Below, in pieces: positions 25,641 through 40,457 of a stretch of 64,000 bases of DNA. This DNA is from Rostratula benghalensis (Eukaryota > Chordata > Aves > Charadriiformes > Rostratulidae), in NCBI GenBank assembly GCA_013399305.1, contig VXAI01000020.1:5066684-5130683 (forward strand), given 5' to 3'. The position numbers were made by a program, and so were the translations under genes. The notes beneath the pieces were generated by a model. That model searched no databases, was not told where the DNA came from, and saw only the letters and a program-made list of their open reading frames with translations. Each line of letters opens with the position of its first letter. The first letter of the stretch is position 1.

Positions 25641-27576
25641 TTGTTTTTGTAGCATTCACTGTGTGCTGAGAACAAAATGTGTCCAAGGGTACTCCTTCAC
25701 GCAAGAACTGATAACAGCTTCAAGTAGGTAGCAGTGATCCAACTTCTATCATTTGACTACCAGGCACTATCCTTTGTTATTTGTGATGTAGAGAGGTGAA
25801 AGAGGCCTGAACAAAATGAGTGGAGGCTGCTTACTTCAGGAACGCAGAGCTCAGTGTATGTATGAAACACAGAACATCTGCCTATGAAGGGTGAGAGTTT
25901 ATGGTAATATCTTAAAAGGATATTTTATTAATAGCTTGCCCTTATTAATGGCCCCTTTCCTGTAAGTGGTGTTTTGAAACACAGTTCAGTTAAGTCTCTA
26001 CCACTAGTTGACAACAAAGCAGAAGGAAATCTCCAGAATGAGAACAGTAGTGCTTGTTGGGTAATTCATGTGTTTGATCTCTTCTCCAGTATTTTTGCTT
26101 TTTCTTCTCCAAATTTCATTTGAGAAAGAAAGGTTTTCTTGTGTTACTGAAGACTGTGTGCTTTACAGTGCTATGGGCAGTCCTCATGGTTCAGGTGACG
26201 TGTGCATGTTGGGTAAGTAGTATTCATACCTTAACACTAGTCTCCTGATAGGATCCAGCTGTTAACTAAGAGCTGTTCACTTGCTCCTGTAAACTTTAAG
26301 AAAATTATGCTAATTAATTAAGGAAACCAATGCTGAAAAAACCCTGAAAAGCAACAAAAACCTGTCGGAATTGTTAGTTTGCATGTTACTGTTTAATGTG
26401 GTTGGCTGTTCAAAAGCTGATTGTTGCTTTGTCTGGTCTGCTAAGATAATGTGGTTGAAACACATCATATAGCGGTATGGAAGCATTTTTGCATTGCATC
26501 TTCATAGTTGAAAATCACAAATGAAACAAAAAATTAGAATAATAGCTTCTGAGTATCTAGACCATTGATGATAATCCCTTTGACTTTTATCTTAAGTCTT
26601 CGCTTTTGTTACTATAAATAACATCTTAAAGCATTGTGTGAAAGGAGCTTTGTGTGTCTTTAAAAATGGGAGATTTGACATAACTTTGTTTTATGTTATT
26701 AGGGATTTCTTTGTTGTTGGCTTAACAGGGACCTACTATTATATCCATATTTGTTCTAAGTTAATTCTTTTTCAGACATGCAGAAACATTGTGGCTTGGG
26801 AAGTTTTGATGGCTTTTCCCTTTGATCCCCAATCAATGCTACTTTGAAGAGCTATATTTTATTTTGGTTTGCTCTAGGGTTTCCTCCAATTTGTTTTATT
26901 CAAAGTAATTTTTGCTCTTGTTAGACAAGGTTGAGCCTGAATGTATTTTTTTAACCTTCTCTAGTTGTGTTTAAAGTGTCAGTGTTTTATTTTGTTAGTA
27001 TGAAATAATATAGAAATTAGTGTGGTTTGGTTTTTTTTTTTAATAATTTTAAAAAGTGATTTACAAATGAAATATACATTTAATCTAGTTCAGCTACCTA
27101 CCAGCATTCTCCTAGGGCAGAGTGAGAGGAATGAGATTCTAACTCTTGAGATAGCCCTTTAACCCTTGGTATCACAGACCTGCAGGAAGGCCAGTAATGG
27201 GACCTGTTTCTATAATGTCACATGAATTCTATCAAAGCAGAGTAACATAGGAGAAACCCCGTATAGGAACTTAAATATGAACATTCCTCAACAATGTGAT
27301 GGTGTTCTTAGTGCCTTAAGGTATGGTTTAATGCTCACTGTTACAGTCAATGCTTCCAGTGGCTCCTGGCTTACCTCACTCTGTAGAAGAACCAGTATTT
27401 TCCTGTCATACTCATGTTTCTGTTGAAATAAGTTTTTTTTCTTTTTTCAGCAGTTGACAAGTTTCTCACAAACAAGATTTGGTCAGTTTCACAGGGAACC
27501 AGTGGAATCCTAGTGAAATAGCTGAAACTGATCAGATCTTCCTTTTGTGAAACTACAGGCTGAAGGGATCAAACAT

Positions 27577-27630
27577 CACAGAATAGTTTGGGTTGTAAGG
27601 GACCTTTAAAGGTCAGCCCCCACTGCAGTA
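27577..27630 (-). mobile_element. CR1 LINE 3' end fragment
   Basis: The stretch CACAGAATAGTTTGGGTTGT, then AAGGGACCTTTAAAGGTCA, is the reverse complement of the CR1 3' terminus. Only the terminal 50 bp or so is recognisable. It lies antisense in ASXL3 intron 1. Confidence 0.75.
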
Positions 27631-30600
27631 AGCCTTCATGAGCCTTAGCCTTCACTTTGGAACAGTCAGCTTCCAATGCAAAGGCAGAAGAACAACGTAG
27701 AATAGAGCCAGCTCTAAGCAACGCATCCGAGTTCAGCCCATTTACTCATCCTTATAGTTCAGGTATCAAATCCCCATGCTGCTCAAGGGCAACAGGTTGG
27801 CCATAGGTGACCCATTTAATCTTTTACCAACTTTGAATGAGAGTTACCCTCCCCAAAAAGACCCAAATCATTGACGTACTGTCCCCCTGAGACTGGTCTG
27901 TCTTTGTGAAATCCTGCTAAATAGTTTCTTCCTGGTAGAGTTACTTTCTTGGGAGGAGACATGCCTGCTGAGGATGTAAAAAGAATAGAGAGGTACCTTC
28001 TTACCTGCAGTTAGTCTTAGTTTTGAAGGGATGACTTACATCTCTCTGAATATCATACCTTAAGCAGACTGCTATCTAAACATATCCACTTACGACTATG
28101 GTACTTTAGCACAGACATCATAAGTATCAGGAGACAGTTAATAAGTATCTGGCAGTGATGGCTTCTTCCTAGAGCCTCTTCAGTTTCGCTGCACTTGTTG
28201 GGGTTGGGGACTGCACTTAGTGTTGGAGGGATATAGAGCAGCACCTTTCACTTTGATCTAGGCAAGCTCTGGTGTTTCTGGCATTGGAACTGGAAACTGG
28301 AGGGGATCTAGTGTTCATCCTTTGAATGGTAAGAGTTCAGCTTCCTTTAATGGCTTGAGCTCAGCAGGGCAAAGTCTATGTAGAACCTGGCATGTAGTGT
28401 TCATCGATATCAGAGGACCTTTTAGATGAGGTTTTTAACATCTGGGATCCAGCTGTCTTGAGTCTGATGTGGCATCCTGTACCTCAGGTGTCTGAGGAGA
28501 CTTGTTTTGTAGTGTAGCATTGAATTAATTTTCTGTCTGACAACCTTTGCTAACGTTGGCAACCACAGTTCAGGGTGTGCTTTGGAATCATCAGGGGCAT
28601 TCACACACTCATTAAGAGGATTGGGCTATCGTTCTCTAGAATACATTCCAGGTCATGTCCTCGTTTACTGTTCATGATTTTGGAGCATAAGAAAGTAATT
28701 TATTTAGAAAGCACACATGTGTAGTACTCTGTTTTAAAATTTGTCTTCCTATATGTCTAGCTGAGCCTGTGGTGATGAGAATATCTTGCTGCTTGCAGAG
28801 ACTCCACAGTAGAGCATAGTCTGACTTAAAGATAGCATTTTCTAATCATCTGCAAGTGTTTTGTGTGTACTGGCTCCAAGTGTTTACCAGTTTACAAGCC
28901 AGTAAATGATTTGGTTTAGAGAGCCTAATATCAACACTATTTTTTCTCTTGTGATCTTGGTTAAGTATGGATAGGATCAGAAATTTAGTAAAGCAGTCAT
29001 TCTAGTTAGGGGTTACATTGCTTTATCCTGGTTAGCTTCTTGTGTAACGTGATGTCTAGAGAGGGAAAGGGGCCTTAACCAAAGTATGCAGATGAAGGTA
29101 AAAGTTTTACTCCATTTCTTCTGACTCTTAGCAGCCTGGAGAACCTGCCTAGCTGTGTGCAGTGGTTAACCATAGTCGGTGAGATGCCTTGTGAAATGCC
29201 TGTAGAATCTAGTAAATCACAGATAATCTTTGTGTCCCATATGATTTTTTGTTGCTTTTATGAACCTTCTTCATATGAGGCTCTACCACTATCATTGTAC
29301 TGCTAAAGTACTTAGCTTCATCCTTCATTAAATAATATCTATTTGGTTTTTCCCTAAGTTCCATCAGTTTAGACTGAACAAATTCCACATCCAGATGTTT
29401 TACTGCATCTATTGATGTCTGGGTTTGGATAAATGTTAATTCTTTTCATGTCTCAAAATTCCTAGTTATCCACCAGCTGCTGGGAGATCTGTTTGCATTG
29501 CTGTATCAGAGAAGTGTTACCTGCCAGTGTTTCCTACCAAGGGTAGTGGGAGAAAATAGACCCTTAACTGGCCACAGTCTGCTGTCATTCTTCTGGACCA
29601 TGATTCTGACAGTGATCTCAAAATTATGACACACTGATCATACCACCTTCTTTCATCTTATTTGGTATTTTTCATTTAGAAATTCTAGACAGGTAAGACC
29701 AAGGAGAACCTCTTTAGAAGTCAGTGTTCAGAGCAGGAAAAGCATCTTAATTAGAGCATTAGACATTACTTTCATAATCATAGAACTGATAATGGTAGAT
29801 GAAGTTGGAAAGGGCTCAGGCAAGGTCACCTTGTCTGTTTAGACATGAAAATAAGATACATACCCCAAATTAGTTTTAGTTTTGTGAAATCAATAAAATC
29901 ACTTTGTAACTGTCATTACCCATAGAAGCTAGGATTTCTCTGGGTTTTGCCAGAACCTAGACTTTTTGTGAAATTTCACATCCTACTTAAAAAATAGGAT
30001 AACTGGGAGAATAAAATTATTATGGAAAGTTGTCTGATGGGCATGATTTAAAATTCAAATATACCATTACCTTTTTTTTTTTTTTTTTCCTTCCCCCACA
30101 CTGACTAGACAGAAACATCAGTTTTCTTGTACAGGTTGAGGTTATTGTATCCATTTAATAGTGTCCACATTCTCTGCTTTTTTGAGGCTTTTTTGGAATT
30201 ATCCTTTGGATTTTTTTTGGCAGTTTGATTTAGCGATGCTACAGCAGTGTCATATTTACAGCAGTGATGCTTAATGCATTCTAATCTATTTCTTAATTTG
30301 TTTCATTCATCATGCAGGTTTTTGAGACATCTTGCAAGCGCTCATCTTCTGAGAAAGAAAAAAAACCCTGTAGAATGACATAGTGAGGCTCACTGTCTCA
30401 CTGTGGAATAAGCTCAGTGAATATCTGTTGAATACATTTTCAGATACGTTACTATTGAAGTTACTGTGTTAATACCTTTCTGTTACTGGTTCCAAGATGA
30501 CCAATGGCTCCACAAGTATGTACCTTCCTGAAGATGATAGAGATTACGAAACATTTGCCTGGATTTTTCTTGTACTGAGGTCTCTCTGTTTGAAAATATA

Positions 30601-33600
30601 TATTTTTTTTTTGTTTGCCAAGAATAATAAAAAACTGTGTAACCAATTTTGCTACATTGGCAATCCTTGTCAAACAGGTTGTTTGTCTTCCTTTTGTCTT
30701 GTTCCTGGGATGCTCTCCTGTCAAGTTGTGTTGCATTATTAAACATCTCCTGTCTGTTAAGTATGTGTCAGCAGAATGGCTGGATAATTCAGCAAGTGCT
30801 TGGGTCCATCAGGCCAGATTATAGAAAACAAAGGGGAAGCGACAGTACAGAGAATGAGCTGTCTTTTATAAAGCTACTGATCTTTTAAAATAATGCCCAG
30901 TACACCTGTGCAGCTGGAGACTCTGAATGTAGGTCACAGTACAACAGTGGCCTCCTGGGCAATAGCTGAAGTGCCTTCTGCCAGGTATCCCAGTAGAAAA
31001 TATTTGATGGGCGGACAGAATAAGGATTCCATGTTTTGATGTGGTCCTTTGAATTCTTGACATAGCACCCCAAATCTTACACGTACATGGTTGAGGTTAC
31101 ATTATGTATATATCAAATGTTAAGTATTGTGTTATAACCCTGTGAGACTGATTGGGAGAATCATGGAAACAAGTCTCTGTGCCTGGGATCTGCCCAGGAG
31201 GAGTAACCCCCAGCATCCTTTGGGTGTAGACACTTAGCAATAGCAAGAAACAGACACTGCTCCCAGCTCTTGGGTTGGTCCAGTTGTGTGTTCATTTCAT
31301 CTTGCAAACCACCTTCTTCATGCTAAAATGCTGTTCCTCCCGTCAGTGTTCATGGATCTGCAGACTCACTGCCAGCTTCCCCGATTGCTTTCGGAATGAG
31401 AGCTACCCATCTGAATGGAACTTATCAATGATAACCAGCCTATACCTGTGTCTTGGACTGCTGCTCCTTGTCCTTAGTAAAAGTCTGCTTGTAAATACTG
31501 TGCTTTCTAGAGCATGGAATTGGCCCCCAAAGAGCAGATACTGAGAGAAAATGGAACTAATGCTTTAAGCTAGCTTGAACATTGCAGTTATCTTATTAAG
31601 TTGGATCTTTCCTGGTCTCTGTGATACAGTGTTCCAATGATGGTGAGCCTCACTAAGTGGTTGTGATGTTAAAACATGTTCTTTTTTTTAGAGTTGTAGA
31701 AGCACTTAAGAACTAGAGGGCTGTGGCTTCACAAGGTAAATTTGGAGATTTTTATCAGTCTGGCTGTGCAAGTTACTGCATGCTGTATACATGCTGATGA
31801 TTGTTGCATTTACCCAGTACCTCCAGGAACTTCCCAGTACCTGTACTACAATGAGCCCTTCCCAGTAAATGTTTGATGTTCGCTGTAACCATTGTGGGTT
31901 ATTAATTTAGCCTCCAGGCCCAAGCAGCAGGGGCGCTTGCGGAGGAGACAACAGAACTCGTATGGCTATGGCTGTCTGGGGAGTTTTCTAGTGAAAGAGA
32001 TCATAAATGTGGGAGAAGTGAACAAACAGATGCTTGCCTGACTGAAAGGTTCAGAATACAGCGCAAGAAGGAAGGAAAAAGAAGAGTGGGCAGAATGAAA
32101 GGCCTTGAGGATTAAGTCAGTATCTGAGCAATTGTTTGAGCTATTGTTTCATGGACTCCAAAAATATCAACTGGTCTGTGATCTATGGATTGAAAAGTTC
32201 TATAGAAGATGGGAAACTAGAAAAAAATTTTGGAGTATTAGATTCAAAGCAGTTGATCAAGAATGCTTTGTATAGATTTTAGATGTTAGATCAGAAAGCA
32301 TTTCTTTCTGGTCTTTTATCTCTTTAGAAAAAAACAACTAACAAAAAAACCCAAACAATGATAACTTAATCTTTCAAATTAGTTTGGTCTAAGTGGGTTT
32401 TGGGGGTTTTTGTTGTTTTGGTTTGTTTGTTTGTTTTCAGGGATCTGTTAGCATTTTGTTATATATTAACATCTAATAAAATAATTTGTATGTTCTAAAA
32501 GAGAACACTTCCATCTCCATTAGTGTGTGAGGTTACCTACTTTGCTTGGAGATAGATTGTTTGACACGTTATCCAAACGTTCCCATCTTCTGATAATTCT
32601 CAAAGCCTTTTAACACTTCCATTAAATTAAAACAGCACCAAAAGAAAATCTCTGTGTAGTCAATTTTAACTGTCTTTAATGAGGACACACTCAGTTTCAT
32701 ACTGTCATTTTCATGTGCTAAGTCATTACATTAGCGTCTGAACTGTAGGAGAATGTTTCAAGCTATTAAAAGTAATTTTAAATAAAATAATGCTGCTGTC
32801 TTCATTCTGAGCTAGATCTACAAAAGTGGCTGCCTAGATAGCTGAGGTTAGTGTATATATATGCATGGTGATTGGGAAATGCTTCTGAAAGAGCTGCAAA
32901 GAGAATGAGAGGTTTAAAAAAGATGATAAATCACTGCACCTGTATGCTGTTATCAGCATTTGTAGAGCTGTTCTGGCAAGAATCTTCCTGTGTTAGTTAA
33001 AGGGTTGTTAAGTGTTGGAGTTAATTTTAGAGAAAAATATGGGTGTGTAGGGGGAGGGAAGGGTTCTGGGGAAAATATTCTGAGGATTAGTGTTCTGAAA
33101 AACCCAGGGTTTTACGTGCTACATACATGCATAATAATAGTTATGAAGCTTATTACTTTTAGTACTTGCCTACATTTTCTGGGATTAGTAGAAGAGAGTG
33201 AAACTGGGTTTATGTCTGCAGGCGTGTCATGTGGTGAGAAGACTCTGTGCTGGGCTGATACTGATGTAATCCTGGGGAGGAAAATGGTAATGTTGCATTG
33301 GAGGTGGTGAAAAAGAGATATGGAGGTATTCTTGTACCAATGAGCAGTAGAATGGCAAATAAACTGAAGGTGGGGGGAAGGGGGAATAGAATCTATGACT
33401 TACAATGAGAGAAATGAGCAAAAAAGGATCTTTCTGAATTCTTGGATCAAATTTCTTTTAATTTGTTTATTTATTTATTTTCTTACTGTTTCACTTGATT
33501 AGATAACCTTCTAAAGTCCCCAACCTTCATCTTTAAAGTCTGGGTGCTTGTCAGACTTAGGTAGTATAAGGATTGCAACAAAATGCTGAGATTAAAAAAA

Positions 33601-36600
33601 AGAAATAAAATTCTGTCATCTTTCCTGTGTACAAGACAGGGCCTTTGTCTTAGAAATTAAATGCTATGTTATTATTATGTTGTATTCTATTTATAGAACT
33701 TGTTCCATTATGGGCTATCTCAGCCTAAGGAGTATTGTTGAAATTATAAGTAATTCCTTTGAAAAAACTGAAAAGACTAGTTTGTCGTCTGAAACATTCT
33801 CTGATCTATTTGGTAGTAAGATCTCCTATTAGAATTCTCAGAATTGGCTTCAAATTATCTTGCCCGGGTTATTTCTAGAGCAGCAAAAAATATAAATCTC
33901 CTAGAATCTCCCATGTCCAAAAGTCTGTCTGACTTGACAGGTCTACCTTGAATATGAGACTGTGGTCGTTTTCTTGTTGTGACACTGACACCTTGGTTTA
34001 TTTTTGTTTTAACCTTAGAGGACACAGCATGTAAATCTCCTAAGTACAGTTTTATGTCTTCAGATGAGATTGTCTGGAACAGTTAAAGGAAGATTGAATT
34101 CCTGGATTTGAACTGTAAGGCTATTTTAATTACTAATTCTTACTGTTTCAAAGGTACGGTACAAGTTCAGTAGTTACACTGGAATCCCAAGTTGAGGCAG
34201 TGTAATTTAAAAACAGTTTTTGTTTTTATTGTTCACTTACTGGTAGCTATTTTGGGTGGAAAATGGAAGATATGGCTAAAATGTATTATTATCCACTTCT
34301 AAAACATTCAATCTAAAATGATGTGCCTATACCCCATAGACATTGAAATTATTTGCCAGTAGCATTCCTAGATGATGACAGTTTTTATTGCTTACATTTG
34401 CGGGTGAGATGTGACTTCAGAAAAACTCAGATCCTCATGTGTATGTATGTTGGTGCTCAGAGAAAAGGAATTAAACCCATGACTAAATGTTCTGTGTAAC
34501 AGCCATGTTCTGCTCTCTCTGTGTTTGCTTTACTTGGTTTACAGTTACCATCCTGCCAATTAACAGCTAGATCTATTCAATGTAGAGTGAGGAGTCTTAT
34601 GATAAGAAATATGATGTGGTATTAAGGAGACCCTCGGATCCTTAAAAATAGCAGCTTGTGTTGAACAGGAAGTCTAGCTTTCTGAGAAGGGTCTTCATAT
34701 TCTTTTACAACATCCTCTGTGCTTCTTCTCTGTGGACCACTTTGTTGTGTAGTTCCGTGATGGTAGTTGTATGTTTGTGGCTGGTGGTCATTTCTCACAG
34801 TAACCTGGTCAGCTTGACTTGGAGGGGTCAGCCAGTCCTGTAGCTCAGAATAATGCCTTCAAGCAGGGTCAGGAGTTTGGAGCCTCCACAACTGCAAATT
34901 ATCCTGAAGAGGTTTTCTCTCCATGGAGGAAGACGTGTTCTGTATTTTAGTTTGAGATCTGATAACAAACTCTTAGCTTAACAATCAGCATTTTTTCATC
35001 CTTACGAACTCCAGTTTTGAAGCCACAGTTCACCTTTCTTCTTCATAGGCTGGGGGTCCTATTTAATTTGTTTTCCTATGCCAAGTGATTGGTCCCGATG
35101 GTTTAAATCTCTAAGGCAAATCAGGATCCAGCTGGTAGGCAGTTGTACTGATGAGGAACCATTGATTTTTCTCTCCTATCAATGAGAAATGTCCTTAGCT
35201 TTCATGATACTTCTTTTCTGCCATAATGTTGCCCTGCTACCTGGCTGGTCTCACTGTCAGGGCTGTTCTTAGCTGCTGATCACATTATATGTGGATGTGA
35301 TTAACAGCCTGATAGAAATGTTTAAGCCAATACTTGAGAAGCAAAGATAAAGATAATGCCTTGTGGTGAGAGATTTTTAATAGTGTGTTCTAATTGATGT
35401 AAACCAATGGTAAAGAATTGCTGATTTTAACAGAAAAAAACCCTTTTATATCAAGGATTAAAGTGTACCTTGCTTAGCAGTGTCCAGAAAATGAGAATTT
35501 AAGAAAATACAGACAACTCTTTTTTCATTTTCTGGGAAAATAATTCTTCTCTTTTTAACAGAACTTTTGCTTATCATGTTTTGTTTTGATTTGTTTGTTG
35601 TTTTTTGTTTGTTTTTTTTTTTTCCCCCCATTACAGTATTACCTGAAGTATTTTCTTTCATAAGAAGGAGTGGGGAGCATGTAAACAAAATATTCTCTGT
35701 GCATTTCTCCAAAGTGACAGGCTTTTGAAAGATTATTAGCTTGAATTTAGTATGGTCACATTATTTTACAAGGTCCCTGGGAACAAGCGAGCATGTAACT
35801 TTTCTCAAAACTTGAAGAATGCTGTTCCTTCTGTCCCAAGTTATGTTTATGTATTTCTACATTAATACAAACACAGACACAGAGATACATTTTCTTTCTA
35901 ATACACAGGTATATTTTCTTTCTAATCTGCCTGTATTGTGAGAAATGTTTCTTAGTAATTGTTAAGTAGTGTATTTTTCAAACCTTTAAAAAGATACTAC
36001 CAAATATCCCTTTAAACCACCAGCATACACTTCATTTCTGCAATAAATGATGTATTTAATGGGACAAGCGTGGGTAGACTTCAGAGATGAGGAAAAGGAC
36101 TATGTGGAGACTGATAAGAAGGACTGAACAAATAAATGACAAAAAATGGATATGAGTTAGTGAACTATAAAATATTCTCCTATTTTTGAAAATCTCAGAT
36201 GAGTAATTGTCAACTGTGCCATCTGTAAGTAACATGGGCTTCCAAACTTGTGGCAATTAAAACTGCCTACCCTCCCACTTTAGCCCTTTATTTTTTTCTG
36301 TGTACAAGGCAGTACTGAAGACTAATCTCTTATGACATTAATCGTCTCATGAGGAGAGACAGAATAAATCACAGTAGCCCTTCCTCTCTTCGCTCATGAA
36401 GATAAATGCCATAACACGATGGCTGATCTTTGTTATGACACTAACCATTATATATTTAACAGAGATAGCAAAATCCCACTGACAGCTAACAAAAGAATTC
36501 TCTCTTTACACATTCTATGAGAAGGCTGTACTTCTTTAGCTGAAAACCATGACTTGCCATATCTGCTTTCAGAGCAATTTAAGCAGTAGATCTAGATTGT

Positions 36601-38530
36601 GCCAGTGAACTCTGTTCTGTACACAATGATGTCATGATTCAGACTAATGAAAACTGATGTGAATTAATTGTACAAGTTTTGGAAGAAAAAACTGCGTAAC
36701 ACCCAAGGACTCTTAAGACTCTTTTGTATTGTCTGTTCTGACAAGAAAGAATAACTCTCCCATTTAAAACAAAAAAGCAAGCAACAGCCCTCCATTCCCC
36801 AAAGAAAACCCCGCAACCAAAACTAAAACTAAAAACAAACCCAAGGCTTTCATAATTTCTCATTTTGTGGAGATTTCAGTTTCATGGGACTGAAAGTGCC
36901 TTTTTGTTGTGTTGCAAGGGGCATTTAATTTTCCAGCTTCATCATTTGCCATACACAACTTCGGATTCCTTCCAGGTCTTCCATGCATTAGGCACATTCT
37001 GGTCTTTCTTTCTATGATAAAATTACTGAGAAAGATTCTTAGTAATTTTCTGCATCTCTGCTTGCTTATTCATTTGAAGGGAGTGATGCTGCCTATCATC
37101 CTGTGAGTGAGGAACAGAGCAAACAGTGGAGCTATGAATTTCATGGACTTCCCTTGTGAGGTGAAGAAGATCAATGTGCCTTATGCTGGCTTCTCACCTA
37201 AGTATCAAAATGTGCTGTAAATTTAATGAGGTAGATTCATGCCACCTATCTGACAGAGTTAAAATGGAAGTATAATTTTTACAGCTTTATTTTTTATATT
37301 TGCTGTCGTTAACCATATTTTAGTAACATGGATAGAAGTACATCTTGGTTGGTTAAATGTTCTCATGGGGCATCAATGGAGTCAATGCCAGCTGCAGCAT
37401 GAAACTTGTTTTACTTGGATGAAATACATAAAATGGCTAAAACTAGTATGTAAGAATATTTAGATAGAGTGAATAGATTGCATAGTTTAAAATATTTTAT
37501 TTGTATGTTGCTGTTCTTCTACACTCCATGCCCCCCATCCCTTTTGTTTGTTTGGTTTTTTGTTTTTTTGGGGGGTGTTGTTTTCTTTTCTTTTTTGCCT
37601 TCTGGAAATCTTAGGTCTGTATCTTTAGGACGCTGTCTAACAAGATAAGCTCTGACAGTAAAGCAATGGCAAGAAAACCGGCATAACTGTCACCTTCTGT
37701 TAAATTTGGTACATTCAGAGAGTAGCCAGTAGGAGTTTTATTTCTCACATTAAAAGCAACTCTTACACATTACATTTGCCTGAGGAAATTAAGTGATGAA
37801 GGCTTTTAAAACAAACACATACTTATATTCTCTGTTGATTGTTGTGGGAAGTTTTAGTCCTCATTTTTATTTTTTTTAATTTTACTATGATGAAACATAA
37901 GTTACACGGCAAACCTTTCCATATCTCAGGAAAAAAACTATCCATATCAGCTTTCAATAGAGAAAATGGCATACATGAAAGCAAATATGTTTGGGGTTTG
38001 GTGCTTTTCAGTATTTTTTTTCCTTCCTTGTTCCCTTAGTTGTGATGAATGTATTTACACTGGTGGAAGTTCTTTCCTGTGTTATCTGTAATATAAAGGC
38101 AACTGACGGGGTACTTATATCCATTCCTCTCCATTAGTTCCAGTTACCTAAGCCTGGCCTCTCTTCATTTTGTACAGGGGTAGGTGCCAAAGGGGAATTT
38201 TTATCCCTGCTGGAATTAAAGGCATTTCAGGTTCGTGGCCTGTGTGATCACTGAATGAGTGCAGATTTCAGTAATGTTTCTGGGTGGCAGAGCTGTTTTC
38301 TGGCTCTTGGCCCCTTCCCTGAAATAATAATTTGTAGTTGTAAACAGCTTTGACCTATGTTTTTCAGCTGGGTGCAGTGATGCAAAACTTGAAAGTTCTC
38401 TAAATAGGCAGAGAAAATGGTCTGCAAGCCACGGGAGGTTCACAATACAATTTGTCCTGTCAGCACCTGAGAGCTACAGCGTGCTTCTGGCTACCTGTGC
38501 AGTATTGGCTATCTGTCTGGGCAGCACTTA

Positions 38531-38558
38531 CTGGGGGGGGGGCTGGGGGGGGAGGTGG
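38531..38558 (+). other. G-run cluster, possible G-quadruplex
   Basis: Runs of ten and eight G are separated by CT and followed by GG pairs. The long runs can supply the four G-tracts of a quadruplex on the non-template strand of intron 1. The run lengths are prone to sequencing error. Confidence 0.55.
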
Positions 38559-38666
38559 AACCCATGGTAATTAACCATTTGTATGGGTCTGTTAATGCTT
38601 CAGAAGGTAGAGGACATAGGGATGTGCTTTGAGAGTGTAGTGTGGTAAGGACAAGGGAAGAAGGGT

Positions 38667-39130
38667 AGAACAGAATGACAGAATTAGGTTGGAAAAGACC
38701 TCTAAGGGCATAGAGTCCAACTGTTAACCTAGCACTGCCAAATCCACCGCTAATCCATTCCCTAAGCACCACAACTACATGTTTTTTAAATACCTCCAGG
38801 GGTGTCAACTCCACCACCTCTTGTCCTATCATCTGTTACTTGGGAGAAGAGGCAGACGCCCACCTCCCTACAGCCTCCTTTCAGGTAGTTGAAGAGAGCG
38901 ATAAGGTCTCCTCTCAGCCTCCTTTTCTCCAGGTTAAACAATCCCATCTCCCTCAGCCACTCCTCATCAGACTTGTTCTCCAGATCCCTCACCAGTTTTG
39001 TTGCCCTTCTGGACATAGCACCTGATGCCTTTCTTGTAGTGAGAGACCCAAAACTGAACACAGTCGAGGTGTGGCCTCACCAGTGCTGAGTACAGGGGGA
39101 TGATCACTTGCCTAATCCTGCAGAAAGGTG
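38667..39130 (-). mobile_element. CR1 LINE 3' part (RT C-terminus and 3' UTR), internally deleted
   Basis: Read on the - strand it encodes the CR1 RT C-terminal region: [18 protein letters not shown], then [33 protein letters not shown] and DRTRGGG. The CR1 3' UTR follows, with TTGGAAAAGACC at about 38690. Compared with the related copy at 52.0 kb, about 98 bp is missing at 38820/38821. The two edges share CCTC in the comparison copy, which fits a microhomology deletion. It lies antisense in ASXL3 intron 1. Confidence 0.9.
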
Positions 39131-40457
39131 GCAGATAAGGAAGTTAGGGCTTTGCAACACCTCAGAAGATGAGAGTATCACTTGGAAATTAGAGAAAGGC
39201 TGGGCAGGGTGAGAGGCAGTGGGGTATTGTGGTAGAAAGCAAGAAGAGGCATGGCTTGCATGGCTAAGCAGAGGCTGGACTGCGCTGTCAAAATGGAGCA
39301 GTTGTTCTGAGAACCTGGATGTTCCATCGCTTGAACTGAAGTCACTGCTAGTAATTCTGCTGCTAAAAATGGAAGCCATGCAAGGGCAGCAAGTTTGACA
39401 TCTTGCTTGCTGGGGTTTGTATCTTTGATCCTGATCTTACAGAAATCTGATAGGATTCTGTGTGCTCGCTGGGTTCATTCTGTTACAGTCGCTGAGGAGT
39501 TTATGGATCTGGGCTTACAGAGCCTGCAAGTGAAAGTTCCTGGTTACTCAAACAGGCTGATTACATTAGAAAAGAGATAAGTACAAAGCTTTCCTTTTGT
39601 TTCGGTATGTTAGACCAGATCAATAACTTGTTATAAGATAGTTGTTTTGTGTTGAAAACTTTACCCTGTATTTTCTGATGGATGAGGCCACTAGCAATGG
39701 CAAGATGTCATTGCTGCTGGAGCTTGTGCCTTTTAAAGGAATAACATAATTGTATGTTTAATTTTAAGTGAATTGTAATCCAATTTCTTCTAAATTCTAA
39801 ATGTCAAGTGTACAGTTTATGTGGAATTTCCAAAGTACTGTTGCTGCCTTTCTATCAGTTTAAAATATGACATAATAAATACATTTTAAGAATAACAATA
39901 AAAGGGTCCAGACATCTCAGAACAATCCTTAAGAAAGACCAAATAAATTGATCAGCTTCTTTCTTGTTCTTTACTTTCATTAAGTGCTTTAGGAGATGAG
40001 AATGCCTTACGTACGTATCTGGCAGGTTAGCAAAGCTGCGCACTTTCAGACAGACTTGCAAACAAATTCCATAGTAGAAATTCTGTTGCAGGAAATGCTT
40101 TCCCAATTGTTCCCTGTAGTTCATGCTAAAGGAACTGAAAAGTGCTTTTGGCTGAAAAAAAGCTAGGGAAAAAATGTTTTTTGGATGTACTTTAAACCAT
40201 TTGAGCTCTACAAGTCAGTAGCATTATCTCTGAACCTAAAAGAAGCGTGTTCTACCAAGCATGTGCGTAACTGATGTTAAAATTTAATTTAATGTATTTC
40301 ACCAGATGTGTTGTTTTCTTGTTCATGTTATATATTTCTTCCTTTCCTTGCTTGTTTATACTTTTATTTCTTGTCTGTAGTGATGTATATATAAGAGATA
40401 TTAGTTCATAGTATGGAGCATACCATGAAAGACATGTCTTATGAAACACACCTTTGT

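Larger units (their letters stand above)
25641..38666. other. Intron 1 sequence, mostly unannotated
   Basis: AT-rich DNA with no exon recognised. It holds a short CR1 tail at 27.58 kb (listed), a weak CR1-like trace near 29776-29850, a T-run at 30071-30089 and short GTTT repeats near 32410-32440. Moderately open frames at 30461-30746 and 31275-31544 have no domain I recognise. They may be old repeats. Confidence 0.6.

Noticed and set aside
29776..29850. CR1-like tail (AATCATAGAAC ... GTTGGAAAGGG)
   Set aside because: Suggestive of a very old CR1 3' end, but too diverged to call with confidence.
30866..31073. Two overlapping open frames on the - strand possibly from an old retroelement
   Set aside because: Some retroelement-like feel, but no motif I can name.
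31140..31560. Possible LTR or exon (open frame 31275-31544)
   Set aside because: No TG...CA ends, TATA or poly(A) pattern in order, and no domain in the peptide.
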